64,000 bases of DNA from Brevibacillus panacihumi W25 (GTDB taxonomy: Bacteria > Bacillota > Bacilli > Brevibacillales > Brevibacillaceae), in NCBI RefSeq assembly GCF_000503775.1, contig NZ_KI629787.1, positions 211,870-275,869 on the forward strand. Direction: 5' to 3'. Position 1 is the stretch's first letter, and each line of letters starts with the position of its first letter. Made by a program: the position numbers and the translations under genes. A model generated the notes under the pieces. It did no database searches, was not told where the DNA came from, and was given only the letters and a program-made list of their open reading frames with translations. Shown in pieces: positions 16,263-29,290 of this stretch.

Positions 16263-18791
16263 ATGTTAGGACTCGTAAAAAAGATTTTTGGCGATAGCAA
16301 TGAGCGCGAAGTCAAAAAGATGTTCAAGCGTGTCGAAGCGATTAACGCGCTTGAATCCAGTGTCTCCGCGCTTTCTGATGATCAACTTCGGGCAAAGACT
16401 GAAGAATTCAAGGCTCGTCTGGAAAAAGGCGAAAAACTGGACAACATCCTCAATGAAGCGTTTGCGGTGGTGCGCGAAGCATCCAAGCGCGTTCTCGGCA
16501 TGCGCCACTTCGATGTGCAGCTGATCGGTGGTATGGTCCTGCAGGAAGGCCGGATTGCCGAGATGAAAACCGGGGAAGGGAAGACGCTGGTTGCTACGCT
16601 GGCGACCTATCTGAACGCGCTGCAAGGAAAAGGCGTCCATGTCGTCACGGTCAACGAATACCTGGCGGAACGCGACTCCAGGATCATGGGCCAACTGTAC
16701 AATTTCCTCGGACTGACGGTAGGCTTGAACAAGAATGGACTGAGCGCGGAGGAAAAGCGCGAAGCCTACGCTTGTGATATCACGTACGGGACCAACAACG
16801 AGTTCGGTTTCGACTACCTGCGCGACAACATGGTGCTGTACAAGGAACAAATGGTACAGCGTCCGCTGTTCTATGCGATCATTGACGAGGTCGACAGCAT
16901 CCTGATCGACGAAGCGCGTACGCCGCTGATTATTTCCGGGTCGGCCAATCGTTCGACTGAGTTGTATTACATCTGCTCCCATTTTGTAAAACGTCTGGAG
17001 CAGGAAAAAGACTTTACGATTGATGAAAAGCTGAAAATCGTTTCGCTAACCGATGAAGGAGTAGCGAAGATCGAGAAAGCGTTCAATATCGAGAACCTGT
17101 ACGATACAGCGCATATGACGCTGAATCACCACATTACGGCTGCGCTGAAGGCGCAAGTATTGTTCAAGCGTGACGTCGATTACGTCGTTCAGGACGGCGA
17201 AGTGGTAATCGTCGACGAATTTACCGGACGTCTGATGGTGGGACGCCGTTACAGCGAAGGCTTGCATCAGGCGATCGAAGCCAAGGAAGGCTTGCGCGTG
17301 CAAAGTGAAAGCATGACGCTGGCGACGATTACGCTGCAAAACTACTTCCGTATGTATCAAAAGCTGGCTGGTATGACTGGTACCGCCAAAACGGAAGAAG
17401 AAGAGTTCAAGAAAATCTACGGGCTGGATGTCGTCGTCATCCCGACGAATCGACCTGTACAGCGTACGGATTACTCCGATCTGGTGTTCAAGACGGAAGC
17501 AGCCAAATACCGTGCTGTAGTTAATGACATCGTAGAGCGCCACAAAAAAGGCCAGCCGATTCTCGTGGGGACGATCTCGATCGAGAACTCGGAGCGGCTT
17601 TCCCAAATGTTGAAGCAAAAAGGCGTTCCGCATAACGTACTCAACGCGAAGCAGCATGAGCGGGAAGCGGAAATTATCGCTCGCGCTGGTCAATACGGTG
17701 CAGTGACGATCGCGACCAACATGGCCGGACGTGGTACGGATATTCAGCTTGGCGAGGGCGTCGCCGAAATTGGCGGTCTGCATATCATCGGTACCGAGCG
17801 TCACGAAAGCCGCCGCATTGACAACCAGCTGCGCGGTCGTGCCGGACGTCAAGGGGACCCGGGTTCATCCCAGTTCTTCCTCTCGATGCAGGATGAGCTG
17901 ATGCGTCGCTTCGGTGCAGACAACATCATGGCAATGATGGACCGCATGGGCATGGAAGAGGACATGCCGATCGAAAGCCGTCTGGTTACACGCGCGGTAG
18001 AATCCGCACAAAAACGGGTGGAGGGCTCCAACTTCGATGCCCGTAAAGTCGTTCTTCAATACGATGACGTGATGAACCAGCAGCGTACCGTGATTTACAA
18101 GCAACGTCGCGATATTCTGGAAAAAGAAGATCTGAAAGACGTGGCTCTCGGCATGCTGTACAGCGTGTTGGAAAGAAATGTGGCTGCGCATTGTCCGAAA
18201 GAAGAGGTGCCGGAGGATTGGGACCTGCAAGCTCTGGCAGATGCTGCCAACAGTACCTTCCTGCACGACGAGGTCATCACGGCGCAGATGCTCAAGGGCA
18301 AAGAAGCCGAAGAGATCACCGAACTGCTGAAAGCCGAAGTGCTGAAGCAGTACGAGCAGCGTGAAGCCGAGATCGGCGAGATGATTCGCGAGTTCGAGAA
18401 AGTCGTCATCTTGCGTGCAGTAGACAGCAAGTGGATGGATCATATCGACGCGATGGACCAACTGCGTCAAGGGATTCACCTGCGTGCATACGGTCAAAAC
18501 GATCCGCTGCGCGAATACCAGTTTGAAGGCTACGAGATGTTCCAATCCATGGTGGCTGCCGTCGAAGAAGAAGTGGCGATGTACATCATGAAGGCCGAAG
18601 TAAGCCAAAACCTGGAGCGTGAGGATGTCATCCGCGGGCAGGGCATGGACCCGTCCCAGCTGCAAACCTCTGGACCAGACAGTCGTCCAACCAGCTCCAC
18701 CTCTGGCGATGCCGATCCGAAGGGACAGAACCGTGCCCAGCGCCGCCAGCAGGAGCAAGAGCGCCGTCGTCAAAACAAGAAAAACCAATAA
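16263..18791 (+). CDS. secA: Preprotein translocase ATPase SecA
   Basis: The 842-residue motor carries Walker A MKTGEGKT (101-108), the DEAD-like [15 protein letters not shown], the preprotein-binding region, [20 protein letters not shown] and [17 protein letters not shown]. It drives unfolded preproteins through SecYEG with ATP. ATG 16263 follows GGAAGGGG. The C-terminus is unusual: instead of the cysteine-rich zinc-binding tail typical of SecA, the last ~35 residues are a Pro/Ser/Thr stretch then a basic Gln/Arg-rich end ([18 protein letters not shown]) with no cysteine. It sits between hpf and prfB as in Bacillus. Confidence 0.97.
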   Translation: MLGLVKKIFGDSNEREVKKMFKRVEAINALESSVSALSDDQLRAKTEEFKARLEKGEKLDNILNEAFAVVREASKRVLGMRHFDVQLIGGMVLQEGRIAEMKTGEGKTLVATLATYLNALQGKGVHVVTVNEYLAERDSRIMGQLYNFLGLTVGLNKNGLSAEEKREAYACDITYGTNNEFGFDYLRDNMVLYKEQMVQRPLFYAIIDEVDSILIDEARTPLIISGSANRSTELYYICSHFVKRLEQEKDFTIDEKLKIVSLTDEGVAKIEKAFNIENLYDTAHMTLNHHITAALKAQVLFKRDVDYVVQDGEVVIVDEFTGRLMVGRRYSEGLHQAIEAKEGLRVQSESMTLATITLQNYFRMYQKLAGMTGTAKTEEEEFKKIYGLDVVVIPTNRPVQRTDYSDLVFKTEAAKYRAVVNDIVERHKKGQPILVGTISIENSERLSQMLKQKGVPHNVLNAKQHEREAEIIARAGQYGAVTIATNMAGRGTDIQLGEGVAEIGGLHIIGTERHESRRIDNQLRGRAGRQGDPGSSQFFLSMQDELMRRFGADNIMAMMDRMGMEEDMPIESRLVTRAVESAQKRVEGSNFDARKVVLQYDDVMNQQRTVIYKQRRDILEKEDLKDVALGMLYSVLERNVAAHCPKEEVPEDWDLQALADAANSTFLHDEVITAQMLKGKEAEEITELLKAEVLKQYEQREAEIGEMIREFEKVVILRAVDSKWMDHIDAMDQLRQGIHLRAYGQNDPLREYQFEGYEMFQSMVAAVEEEVAMYIMKAEVSQNLEREDVIRGQGMDPSQLQTSGPDSRPTSSTSGDADPKGQNRAQRRQQEQERRRQNKKNQ

Positions 18792-18817
18792 ATTCCAATC
18801 GAATTGCTATATAATGA

Positions 18818-18858
18818 AACCTTCCCATGCGGCCAAGTTGGTCGGGGAAGGTTTTTTT
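18818..18858 (+). terminator. Rho-independent terminator after secA
   Basis: AACCTTCCC (18818-18826) pairs with GGGAAGGTT (18845-18853), followed by a run of T. Confidence 0.85.
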
Positions 18859-19041
18859 CTTGTTGTTTCCTATCAGGTAGACAGCATTCGTCCCCAGTCT
18901 TTCTTCCTCGTTGTGCCGATCGCGTCGATTTGTCTAACACTGGAAAAAGGGATCGAACGAATCTGCTGGTATTTGCCAGAGAAATCCATAGAATCGTAAG
19001 TACAACACTTTTTCAAATTCACGGGGACGGGGGTCATGAAT

Positions 19042-19509
19042 ATGAATACGACAGTCAACGTGCTAGGCATACAAGCAGAGGAAACGCTGCAGCGCATCGG
19101 GGCTACCTTGAAGGCAGTCATGCGTGGAGGGAAAGACAACAGACAGGTTCAGATGATCGAGCAGACGGAAAAGATTCCCTGCCTCTTTACCGCACAGGGT
19201 CCCGTCTTTCAAGAAGAGCGTTTGGCGGAGATTCCTCCGACCCCATGGAAGAATAACGGACAAATTTTGTATTGCAAGGGATGGTTTGATCCTGGGAAGC
19301 GCGAGCAAGGCTTCCGTGATCAGGGACGTATAGAAGGAAAACGGCCGAATCGGCAAAAGATAAGAGCGAAGGAAGTACGCATAAAGCAGTCCTCAGCAGT
19401 GATCCTTTTCCCGCAAGAGACAGGCGAGAGGAGAAACAAGCAGCGTGACGTGAACTCTTCGCTCTCTCCTCCACGGAAGCGAGCCAAGAGGACCATGCTG
19501 CTTGCCTGA
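19042..19509 (+). CDS. Hypothetical protein, not recognised
   Basis: This frame of about 155 residues lies between secA and prfB. I do not recognise the product. The first ~90 residues look like normal coding sequence (TVNVLGIQAEETLQRIGATL, then two cysteines in KIPCLF and ILYCKGW). The C-terminal third is strongly basic (Arg/Lys/Gln) and looks less gene-like. ATG 19042 is preferred, eight bases after GGGGG; ATG 19036 is also possible. No signal peptide or membrane helix is seen. It may be a real lineage-specific gene or a chance frame. Confidence 0.4.
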   Translation: MNTTVNVLGIQAEETLQRIGATLKAVMRGGKDNRQVQMIEQTEKIPCLFTAQGPVFQEERLAEIPPTPWKNNGQILYCKGWFDPGKREQGFRDQGRIEGKRPNRQKIRAKEVRIKQSSAVILFPQETGERRNKQRDVNSSLSPPRKRAKRTMLLA

Positions 19510-19611
19510 AGATCGCAACTTCTCTTACGTGGGCAGGTTGTCAGGTTTGCGCATCTGGCAATTTGCGATACAATAAAAGGATAGCTTAGAGAAGAGAAGG
19601 TGATTCGCAAC

Positions 19612-20725
19612 ATGGCATTAATCGATATTGCGGACATCAAGCAAGAGATGTCTAGTATGGCTAAACGTTTAGCAGATATCAGGGGGTCTCTTTGACCTTC
19701 CTGCAAAAGAAGAGCGGATCGGCGAGTTGGAGGAGCGGATGCTTGCTCCTGACTTCTGGGATGACAACGATGCCGCGCAGAAAACCATCAGCGAGCTGAA
19801 CGCCGTCAAGAGCCTGACGGAGACGATGGGCAAGCTGGATGGACAATACGAAGACCTGCAGTTGATGCTGGAGCTGGTGATCGAAGAGGGGGACAGCTCT
19901 CTCATCCAGGATTTGTACGACAGCACCCAAGAACTGCGAAAAGCATTTGAGAGCTTTGAGCTCGAGCTGCTCCTAAGCGACCAGTACGACAAAAGCAATG
20001 CGATCTTGGAGCTTCACCCTGGAGCGGGTGGAACCGAGTCGCAGGATTGGGCGTCCATGCTTTTGCGTATGTATACGCGCTGGGGAGATGCCAAAGGCTT
20101 CAAAGTAGAGACGCTCGATTACTTGCCAGGGGATGAAGCGGGTGTCAAAAGCGTAACCCTGTTGATCAAGGGATACAATGCATACGGGTACCTCAAATCA
20201 GAAAAAGGGGTTCATCGTCTCGTGCGCATTTCGCCATTTGACTCTTCAGGCCGTCGCCATACGTCGTTTGTTTCCTGCAATGTATTGCCGGAGATCGAGA
20301 ACGACAATGAGGTGCAAATTCGCTCGGAAGACCTCAAGGTGGACACCTATCGCTCCAGCGGTGCAGGTGGTCAGCATATCAACACGACTGACTCCGCTGT
20401 CCGGATTACCCATTTGCCGACAGGAATCGTTGTTACCTGTCAAACCGAAAGATCTCAGATCAAAAACCGCGAACGCGCCATGAAAATGCTGATGGCACGT
20501 CTCTTTGAACGCCAGAGAGAAGAGCAGGAAAAAACACTGGCCTCCATTCAGGGAGAGCAAAAGGATATCGCCTGGGGCAGCCAAATCCGCTCCTATGTCT
20601 TCCATCCATACAGCATGGTCAAGGATCATCGGACCAACGTGGAGGTCGGAAACGTGCAGGCCGTCATGGATGGCGAGATTGATGTATTTATCGATGCGTA
20701 TTTGCGCTCTCAAATCAATCGGTAA
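19612..20725 (+). CDS. prfB: Peptide chain release factor 2 (programmed +1 frameshift)
   Basis: The frame-0 part starts at ATG 19612 behind AAGGTG and runs 27 codons to an in-frame TGA at 19693-19695. The site is the classic prfB slippery sequence: internal AGGGGG (19681-19686), three bases, CTT, TGA, then C. A +1 shift on CTT makes the next codon GAC (19694) and the frame continues to 20725, giving about 370 residues. The product has the SPF anticodon-mimic tripeptide (RISPFDSSG) and the GGQ catalytic loop ([13 protein letters not shown]). RF2 releases peptides at UGA and UAA, so the shift autoregulates its own synthesis. Annotation programs often miss the first exon-like part. Confidence 0.97.
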
Positions 20726-20745
20726 CTAAATTCAGTGAAGTTTTG

Positions 20746-20777
20746 ACGGCAGTGAGGTGAGCACTGCCGTTTTTATT
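20746..20777 (+). terminator. Rho-independent terminator after prfB
   Basis: ACGGCAGTG (20746-20754) pairs with CACTGCCGT (20762-20770), followed by TTTTATTTT. Confidence 0.9.
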
Positions 20778-20932
20778 TTGACAGAGTTTAAGTCTGGGAG
20801 ATTCTTTAGGGTCTTCCTGTTTTTCCTCCCCGGCACGACAGCTTGTAGACCACCATCATATTTGCGCGTTTTTCTGATTTTCACATGGTATAATGGCAGA
20901 CAAACAGCCTGTGCAAAAAGGAGAGTAGGGAC

Positions 20933-21202
20933 ATGTTGTACGTTGCATTTTTACCCATTGTCGATCAGGAAAAAAATACACAGATCAGACCAGCACATCT
21001 GGAGTACATTAACGATTTGTATCAAAAGGGAAAAGTCTTCATGGCAGGACCGTTCACAGACAAGCAGGGCGGGTTGGTCATTTACAAAGCAGACAGCATG
21101 GAAGAGGCCCGTCACTTGGCAGAAGCGGATCCGGTCGTGGTGGAAGGCGCCAGAACGCTGGAATTGCGTGAGTGGAATCCATTGGAGCTGCCGCTGAAGT
21201 AG
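20933..21202 (+). CDS. YciI family protein
   Basis: This 89-residue protein has the YciI fold layout: an N-terminal strand MLYVAFLPIV, the RPAHLEYINDLYQKGKVFMAGPF helix-and-turn with the conserved His and Gly-Pro-Phe, a KADSMEEARHLAEADPVV segment, and a final ELREWNPLE. YciI proteins are small dimeric ferredoxin-like folds of mostly unknown activity. GGAGAG precedes ATG 20933. It looks like a monocistronic gene between prfB and a cytochrome. Confidence 0.8.
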   Translation: MLYVAFLPIVDQEKNTQIRPAHLEYINDLYQKGKVFMAGPFTDKQGGLVIYKADSMEEARHLAEADPVVVEGARTLELREWNPLELPLK

Positions 21203-21277
21203 ACGTCATTTTCAGGAATGAAATACACCGCGCAGGGCATACTTAGCGAAGAATATCGAGAAAAGGAGGGAACAGCC

Positions 21278-21652
21278 ATGAAACGTTTTTCACTCTCTTT
21301 GGTAGCGGCTGTACTCGTGTTCGCGCTAAGTGCTTGCGGTGGAGGAAACAATCAGGCAACACCCAACAACAACAACAACAACCAACCGGGGACTGAAACA
21401 CCTGGAGCCACAGCTCCATCCGGCGGCTATGATGCGGCAACGGCCGAAGCATTGTATAAAAACACCTGTGCAGGTTGCCATGGTCAAACGCTTGAAGGAG
21501 CAGTCGGCCCCAATCTGCAGAAAATTGGTGGAACGCTGAGCAAGGATCAGATCCTTGAAGTACTTAAGAATGGTAAAGGACAAATGCCTCCTGGATTGGT
21601 TAAAGGCAATGATGCTGAGACCTTGGCTGCCTGGTTGGCTGACAAAAAGTAA
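21278..21652 (+). CDS. Membrane-anchored c-type cytochrome (CccB-like lipoprotein)
   Basis: The 124-residue precursor has a lipoprotein signal peptide with Cys20 in the lipobox (LSAC), an Asn/Pro/Thr-rich flexible linker, and a small cytochrome c domain with CAGCH haem motif at 64-68 and a likely axial methionine at Met103 (GQMPPG). This matches the small membrane-bound c-550/c-551 of Bacillus, which shuttles electrons to terminal oxidases outside the membrane. ATG 21278 follows AGGAGGG. A terminator lies just downstream, so it is a single-gene unit. Confidence 0.9.
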   Translation: MKRFSLSLVAAVLVFALSACGGGNNQATPNNNNNNQPGTETPGATAPSGGYDAATAEALYKNTCAGCHGQTLEGAVGPNLQKIGGTLSKDQILEVLKNGKGQMPPGLVKGNDAETLAAWLADKK

Positions 21653-21671
21653 ATATCCCTCCACGAAAAAG

Positions 21672-21697
21672 CGCCCGAGCTACATTCGGGCGTTTTT
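21672..21697 (+). terminator. Rho-independent terminator after cytochrome gene
   Basis: CGCCCGA (21672-21678) pairs with TCGGGCG (21686-21692), followed by T5. Confidence 0.9.
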
Positions 21698-21719
21698 CCA
21701 TGAAAAAGGGTTGTATTCA

Positions 21720-21759
21720 CTTTGAATTTTTATTATCATTCATGTATAAAAATACAGAT
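21720..21759 (+). promoter_or_regulatory. argC promoter overlapped by two ArgR/AhrC boxes
   Basis: -35 TTGAAT (21722-21727) and -10 TATAAA (21745-21750) are 17 bases apart. TTGAATTTTTATT (21722 onward) matches the complement of the AhrC consensus, and CATGTATAAAAATACAGAT (21741-21759) matches it on the plus strand in about 15 of 19 positions. Repressor binding here would block RNA polymerase when arginine is plentiful. Confidence 0.75.
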
Positions 21760-21778
21760 AAAAGAGAGGGAAGAAACC

Positions 21779-22819
21779 ATGATTCGGGTCGGAATTGTAG
21801 GGGCGACTGGCTACGGGGGAGCGGAATTGATTCGGTTGTTGGCAGGGCATCCCCAAGTACGCATCGCAAATTTGTATTCCAGTTCATCGCAAGGAGAACC
21901 GCTGGATCAGGTATTTCCGCATGTATATGATCTCGGCTTGCCTGCTTTGTCTGCGATTGACGCCGAGCACCTCAGCAAGGAAAATGATGTCGTCTTTTTT
22001 GCAACACCTGCAGGAGTGAGCGCGAAGCTGTCTCCGCAAGTAGTCGAGCTCGGGGGAAAAGTGATTGACTTGTCTGGAGATTTTCGTTTGGAGAGCCCGG
22101 CTGTCTATCAGGAATGGTATAAAAAGGAAGCAGCGCCAGAGACGTGGATCAAGCGTGCTGTCTACGGTCTGACGGAGTGGAACAAGGAACAGGTGGCAGG
22201 AGCCAGCCTGATCGCCAATCCGGGATGCTATCCGACGGCTGCCTTGCTTGCCTTGCTGCCATTGGCAAAATCGGGGTGGGTGGCAGCTGACAGTTGGATC
22301 GTAGACGCCAAGTCGGGAGTATCGGGAGCAGGGCGCGGGGTGTCTCTCGGTGTTCATTACAGCGAAATCAATGAGAGCATTCATGCTTACAAGGTCGGAT
22401 CCCATCAGCATACCCCCGAGATCGAGCAAGAGATCACGCGGCAAAGCGGAGCAGAGACGACGATCCAGTTTACTCCGCATCTGGTGCCGATGACGCGAGG
22501 AATATTAGCGACAGCTTACGGCAAATTGACCAACGAGGTAAGTCAGGCGCAGATTCAGGAGTTGTACGCCTCTGCGTATGCAGACCAGCTTTTCGTGCGG
22601 ATTCGTCCCGCAGGCAGCCATCCGCGGACGAAAGAAGTGTATGGTTCCAACTATTGCGATATTGCCGTGCATGTAGATGAACGCACCGGAAGAGTCATTC
22701 TCTTGTCCGTGATCGACAATGTGGTCAAAGGCGCAGCGGGGCAAGCGATTCACAATATGAACGTGATGTTTGAATTGCCCGAAACCATGGGGTTGCCGCT
22801 CGTCCCCTTATTCCCGTAG
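21779..22819 (+). CDS. argC: N-acetyl-gamma-glutamyl-phosphate reductase
   Basis: The 346-residue enzyme shows the NADP-binding VGIVGATGYGGAEL at the N-terminus and the catalytic cysteine in NPGCYPTAALL (Cys150). It reduces N-acetylglutamyl phosphate to the semialdehyde, third step of ornithine synthesis. ATG 21779 follows AGAGGGAAG; the longer frame starting 57 bases upstream lies in the operator. It is the first gene of argC-argB-argD. In Bacillus the next gene is argJ; here argB follows directly after 13 bases. Confidence 0.97.
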   Translation: MIRVGIVGATGYGGAELIRLLAGHPQVRIANLYSSSSQGEPLDQVFPHVYDLGLPALSAIDAEHLSKENDVVFFATPAGVSAKLSPQVVELGGKVIDLSGDFRLESPAVYQEWYKKEAAPETWIKRAVYGLTEWNKEQVAGASLIANPGCYPTAALLALLPLAKSGWVAADSWIVDAKSGVSGAGRGVSLGVHYSEINESIHAYKVGSHQHTPEIEQEITRQSGAETTIQFTPHLVPMTRGILATAYGKLTNEVSQAQIQELYASAYADQLFVRIRPAGSHPRTKEVYGSNYCDIAVHVDERTGRVILLSVIDNVVKGAAGQAIHNMNVMFELPETMGLPLVPLFP

Positions 22820-22832
22820 AGGAGGAAGACAG

Positions 22833-23633
22833 ATGGAAGAGATTGTGGTCATCAAATGCGGCGGGAGTACGATGGATCAGTTGCCGGACAGCTTTTTTCA
22901 GGCGATCGCCAGCTTGCAGCAGGATGGGAAAAAGCTGGTGATCGTGCATGGCGGGGGACCGGCGATCAACGCGATGCTGGACCGGGTCCAGATCGCACCG
23001 CAATTCGTCGACGGACTGCGCGTTACCTGCGAGGATACGCTTGGTGTCGTGGAAATGGTCTTGTGCGGCAGCATCAACAAGGCATTGGTGCGCCGTTTGA
23101 CGCGGGCAGGAGCGAAAGCGTGGGGTGTGAGCGGCATCGATGGACAGACGATCGTAGCTGAGAAAACGAGCAAGCCGCTCGGCTGGGTAGGCGAGATCAA
23201 ACAGATGAATGCTGCGATTCCCAAAGCGATACTCACCCAAGGCTATTTGCCCGTCATCGCACCGTTGTCTGTCAGCACGGATGGAGGGAATACCTTTAAC
23301 GTCAACGCAGATGTGGCAGCGGGTGCCGTGGCCGCAGCGCTTGGCGCGGAAAAACTCGTGATGGTGACCGATGTGCCCGGGATTTTGCGTCCGCAAGCGG
23401 ATGGCAGCAAGGCATTGGTACAGGAGACCAACGCCCGGGAGATCGCCGCGATGATTGCCGATGAAGTAATTACAGGCGGCATGATCCCGAAAGTGACAGC
23501 CGCGCTGGACGCTCTCGGCCAGGGTGTCGAACAGGTCGTGATCTGTAAAGGAACGGCCGAAGATCTGCTGGCTGTATGCGCAGGAAAAGAGGCAGGGACA
23601 ACCGTCCGTACTAGGGGAGGGGTATATCAATGA
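22833..23633 (+). CDS. argB: Acetylglutamate kinase
   Basis: The 266-residue amino-acid kinase begins VVIKCGGSTMDQLPDSF and has the glycine-rich VIVHGGGPAINAML substrate loop and a C-terminal ITGGMIPKVTAALDAL segment. It phosphorylates N-acetylglutamate. ATG 22833 is behind GGAGGAAG. The stop overlaps argD by four bases (ATGA). It may be the arginine-sensitive step; no extra N-terminal helix of the hexameric, arginine-inhibited type is seen. Confidence 0.95.
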   Translation: MEEIVVIKCGGSTMDQLPDSFFQAIASLQQDGKKLVIVHGGGPAINAMLDRVQIAPQFVDGLRVTCEDTLGVVEMVLCGSINKALVRRLTRAGAKAWGVSGIDGQTIVAEKTSKPLGWVGEIKQMNAAIPKAILTQGYLPVIAPLSVSTDGGNTFNVNADVAAGAVAAALGAEKLVMVTDVPGILRPQADGSKALVQETNAREIAAMIADEVITGGMIPKVTAALDALGQGVEQVVICKGTAEDLLAVCAGKEAGTTVRTRGGVYQ

Positions 23634-24805
23634 GTACAGCAACAGCTTCTACGAATCTCATGAATAACTATGCAAGATGGCCGATCAGCCTCGTAAAAGG
23701 GCAAGGCAACCAGGTCTGGGACGATCAAGGCAAAAAGTACCTCGATTTTACGTCGGGTATCGCCGTCACTTCGCTGGGGCATGTCCCGCCGAAGGTGACT
23801 GCGAAGCTGCATGAACAATTGGATACCTTATGGCATTGCTCCAATCTGTATCACATCCCCCAACAAGAGGTGCTGGCGGAAAAGCTGACCCGTTTGTCCG
23901 GACTGGATCGCGCCTTTTTTTGCAACAGCGGGGCGGAAGCCAACGAAGCTTTGATCAAAATTGCCCGCAGATACGCCCAAAAGGTGAAGGGAACAGATCG
24001 ATATGAAGTGATTACCTTCGCCCAATCCTTTCACGGTCGGACATTGGCCACTCTGACTGCCACCGGGCAGGATAAGGTCAAAGACGGATTTGCACCATTG
24101 CCGATCGGCTTTGTCACGGTTCCCTACAACGATCTGTCTGCGGTGAAGGCAGCGATCACTGACAAGACATGCGCAATCATGCTGGAACTGGTGCAAGGCG
24201 AGGGTGGCGTGAATCCTGCAGATGACGCATGGGTCAAGGCATTGCGGAATTTGTGCGACGAGCACGGTTTTTTGTTGCTGATTGATGAAATTCAGACCGG
24301 GATTGCGCGCACTGGCACCTGGTTCGCTTTCCAGCAATACGGGATTCGACCTGATGCGATCTCTCTGGCAAAAGGCTTGGGCAGCGGCTTCCCGATCGGA
24401 GCGATTGTCGCGACGGAGGAAGTAGCGCAGGCTTTCACTCCGGGTACACACGGAACGACCTTTGGGGGCAATCCGCTTGCTGCCACAGCCGGGATCGCTA
24501 CCTTGGAGACAATGGAGGACGAGCAAATCCTCGACAAGGTAGCTGCGATTCACAATAGGCTCATGGAGGAACTGCTGAAGCTACAGACAGCACATCCGGA
24601 TAAAGTGATCGCGGTTCGGGGCAAAGGACTGTTGATGGGGGTAGAGCTTGCCGTTCCCGTAGGAGATGTCATTGCCTATGCACGTGAGCATGGCGTTTTG
24701 CTGCTGTCAGCAGGGACCCATGTATTGCGGTTGCTCCCTTCCTTTATTACGACTCACGAAGAAATCGAACAGGTGATGACTGTCCTGAACGAAGCTTTGA
24801 AATAG
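23630..24805 (+). CDS. argD: Acetylornithine aminotransferase
   Basis: The 391-residue class III PLP aminotransferase has FFCNSGAEANEALIKIARRY, the LLIDEIQTGIARTG metal-like acidic motif that binds the cofactor ring, and the PLP lysine in ISLAKGLGSGFPIG (Lys248). It converts N-acetylglutamate semialdehyde to acetylornithine. GGGGAGGGG precedes its ATG, which overlaps the argB stop. A terminator-like hairpin follows, so argCBD may be separated from carAB-argF by partial termination. Confidence 0.95.
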   Translation: MSTATASTNLMNNYARWPISLVKGQGNQVWDDQGKKYLDFTSGIAVTSLGHVPPKVTAKLHEQLDTLWHCSNLYHIPQQEVLAEKLTRLSGLDRAFFCNSGAEANEALIKIARRYAQKVKGTDRYEVITFAQSFHGRTLATLTATGQDKVKDGFAPLPIGFVTVPYNDLSAVKAAITDKTCAIMLELVQGEGGVNPADDAWVKALRNLCDEHGFLLLIDEIQTGIARTGTWFAFQQYGIRPDAISLAKGLGSGFPIGAIVATEEVAQAFTPGTHGTTFGGNPLAATAGIATLETMEDEQILDKVAAIHNRLMEELLKLQTAHPDKVIAVRGKGLLMGVELAVPVGDVIAYAREHGVLLLSAGTHVLRLLPSFITTHEEIEQVMTVLNEALK

Positions 24806-24826
24806 AAATAACCATGGTTTGGCATG

Positions 24827-24870
24827 TGCAACGAGTGACGAGATTCAAAAAACTCGTTGCATTTTTATTA
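24827..24870 (+). terminator. Rho-independent terminator between argD and carA
   Basis: TGCAACGAG (24827-24835) pairs with CTCGTTGCA (24853-24861), followed by TTTTTATTA. Confidence 0.85.
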
Positions 24871-24876
24871 AATGAA

Positions 24877-24894
24877 ATGTATATTAATACACAT
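24877..24894 (+). promoter_or_regulatory. ArgR/AhrC-like operator before carA
   Basis: ATGTATATTAATACACAT is an 18-base near-perfect palindrome of the ArgR box type. It lies 55 bases before the carA start and just after the argD terminator, so the car-argF unit probably has its own arginine-controlled promoter. Confidence 0.65.
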
Positions 24895-24948
24895 GGTTGC
24901 ATATATTTTGGCTAGCGAGTGTCCTTTGGAGAGGAGTGGCTTTCATAG

Positions 24949-26047
24949 ATGAATAGAGAGAATACAGGTCATGGAACAGGATACCTCACGCTGGAGAGCG
25001 GAGAGGTGTTCACCGGAACGCTATACGGTGCATGGAGTGGCGGAGTCGGCGAAGTGGTTTTTCATACAGGCATGACAGGATATCAGGAAGTGATGAGCGA
25101 CCCTTCTTTTGCAGGTCAAATCGTCACCTTTACGTACCCCCTGATCGGAAATTACGGCATTAACGAGCAGGATTTTGAAGCAGCGAAGCCAGCTCTCACG
25201 GGAATGGTCGTCAGCGAATTGTGCAACGAACCGAGCCATTACCGATCCCAAAAAACGCTGGCGGAGGTCGCAGACCAATACGGCTTTCCGATCCTCGCTG
25301 GGATCGACACAAGGACGATTACCAAACGCGTACGGCAAGACGGCCCTTTGTTCGGTGTGATTTCGGACCGTATCTTGACTGCGGAGGAAGTCGTCTCCCT
25401 GCGAAACAAGCATGCCAAAAAATCGCTGGTAGCGGATGTCTCCACACAGCAGATCGTCCGCTATGCAGGCAGCGGAGAACATATCGTGCTCGTGGATTTG
25501 GGAATGAAAACCTCCATACTTCACGCTCTGCTTGAGCTGGAATGCCAGGTGACCGTGGTGCCATTCGACACCCCCATCTCCCAGATCAAAGAACTGCAGC
25601 CGGATGGCTTGCTCTTTTCCAATGGTCCTGGAGATCCTGAGCATCTCCTCGCCTATTGCAGCGAATGGCGCAAGCTCGTGGAGCAGTATCCGACGCTTGG
25701 CATATGCCTGGGGCATCAAGTGTTGGCCTTGATGTATGGAGCGAAGACAGAAAAGCTGAAATACGGTCACCGCGGCGGAAATCATCCCGTCAAGGAGCTG
25801 CAGACCGGCAAAGTATATATGACCTCGCAAAATCACGGGTATGTGGTGAAAGAGGAATCGCTGGACAAACGCCAGCTGATGGTCTCGTATCGCAACGTCA
25901 ACGACGGTTCAGTCGAAGGACTCCGCCACCTGAGCCTCCCCGTTTTCAGTGTCCAATTCCATCCGGAGGCACATCCCGGACCGAGCGACACCTCTCATTT
26001 GTTTCACCAATTCTTGCAATCGATGCGCGTAGTAGGAGCGAACAGAT

Positions 26048-26055
<8 letters not shown>
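24949..26055 (+). CDS. carA: Carbamoyl-phosphate synthase small subunit (arginine-type)
   Basis: The 368-residue subunit has the CPSase small-chain N-terminal domain (FHTGMTGYQEVMSDPSF, GNYGINEQDFE) and a class I glutamine amidotransferase domain with nucleophile Cys253 (LGICLGHQVL) and the FHPEAHPGP His/Glu pair. It frees ammonia from glutamine for CarB. It is in an arginine operon with its own ArgR-like box, so this is the arginine-dedicated enzyme rather than the pyrimidine one. The stop overlaps carB by 8 bases. Confidence 0.95.
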
Positions 26056-29290
<3,235 letters not shown>

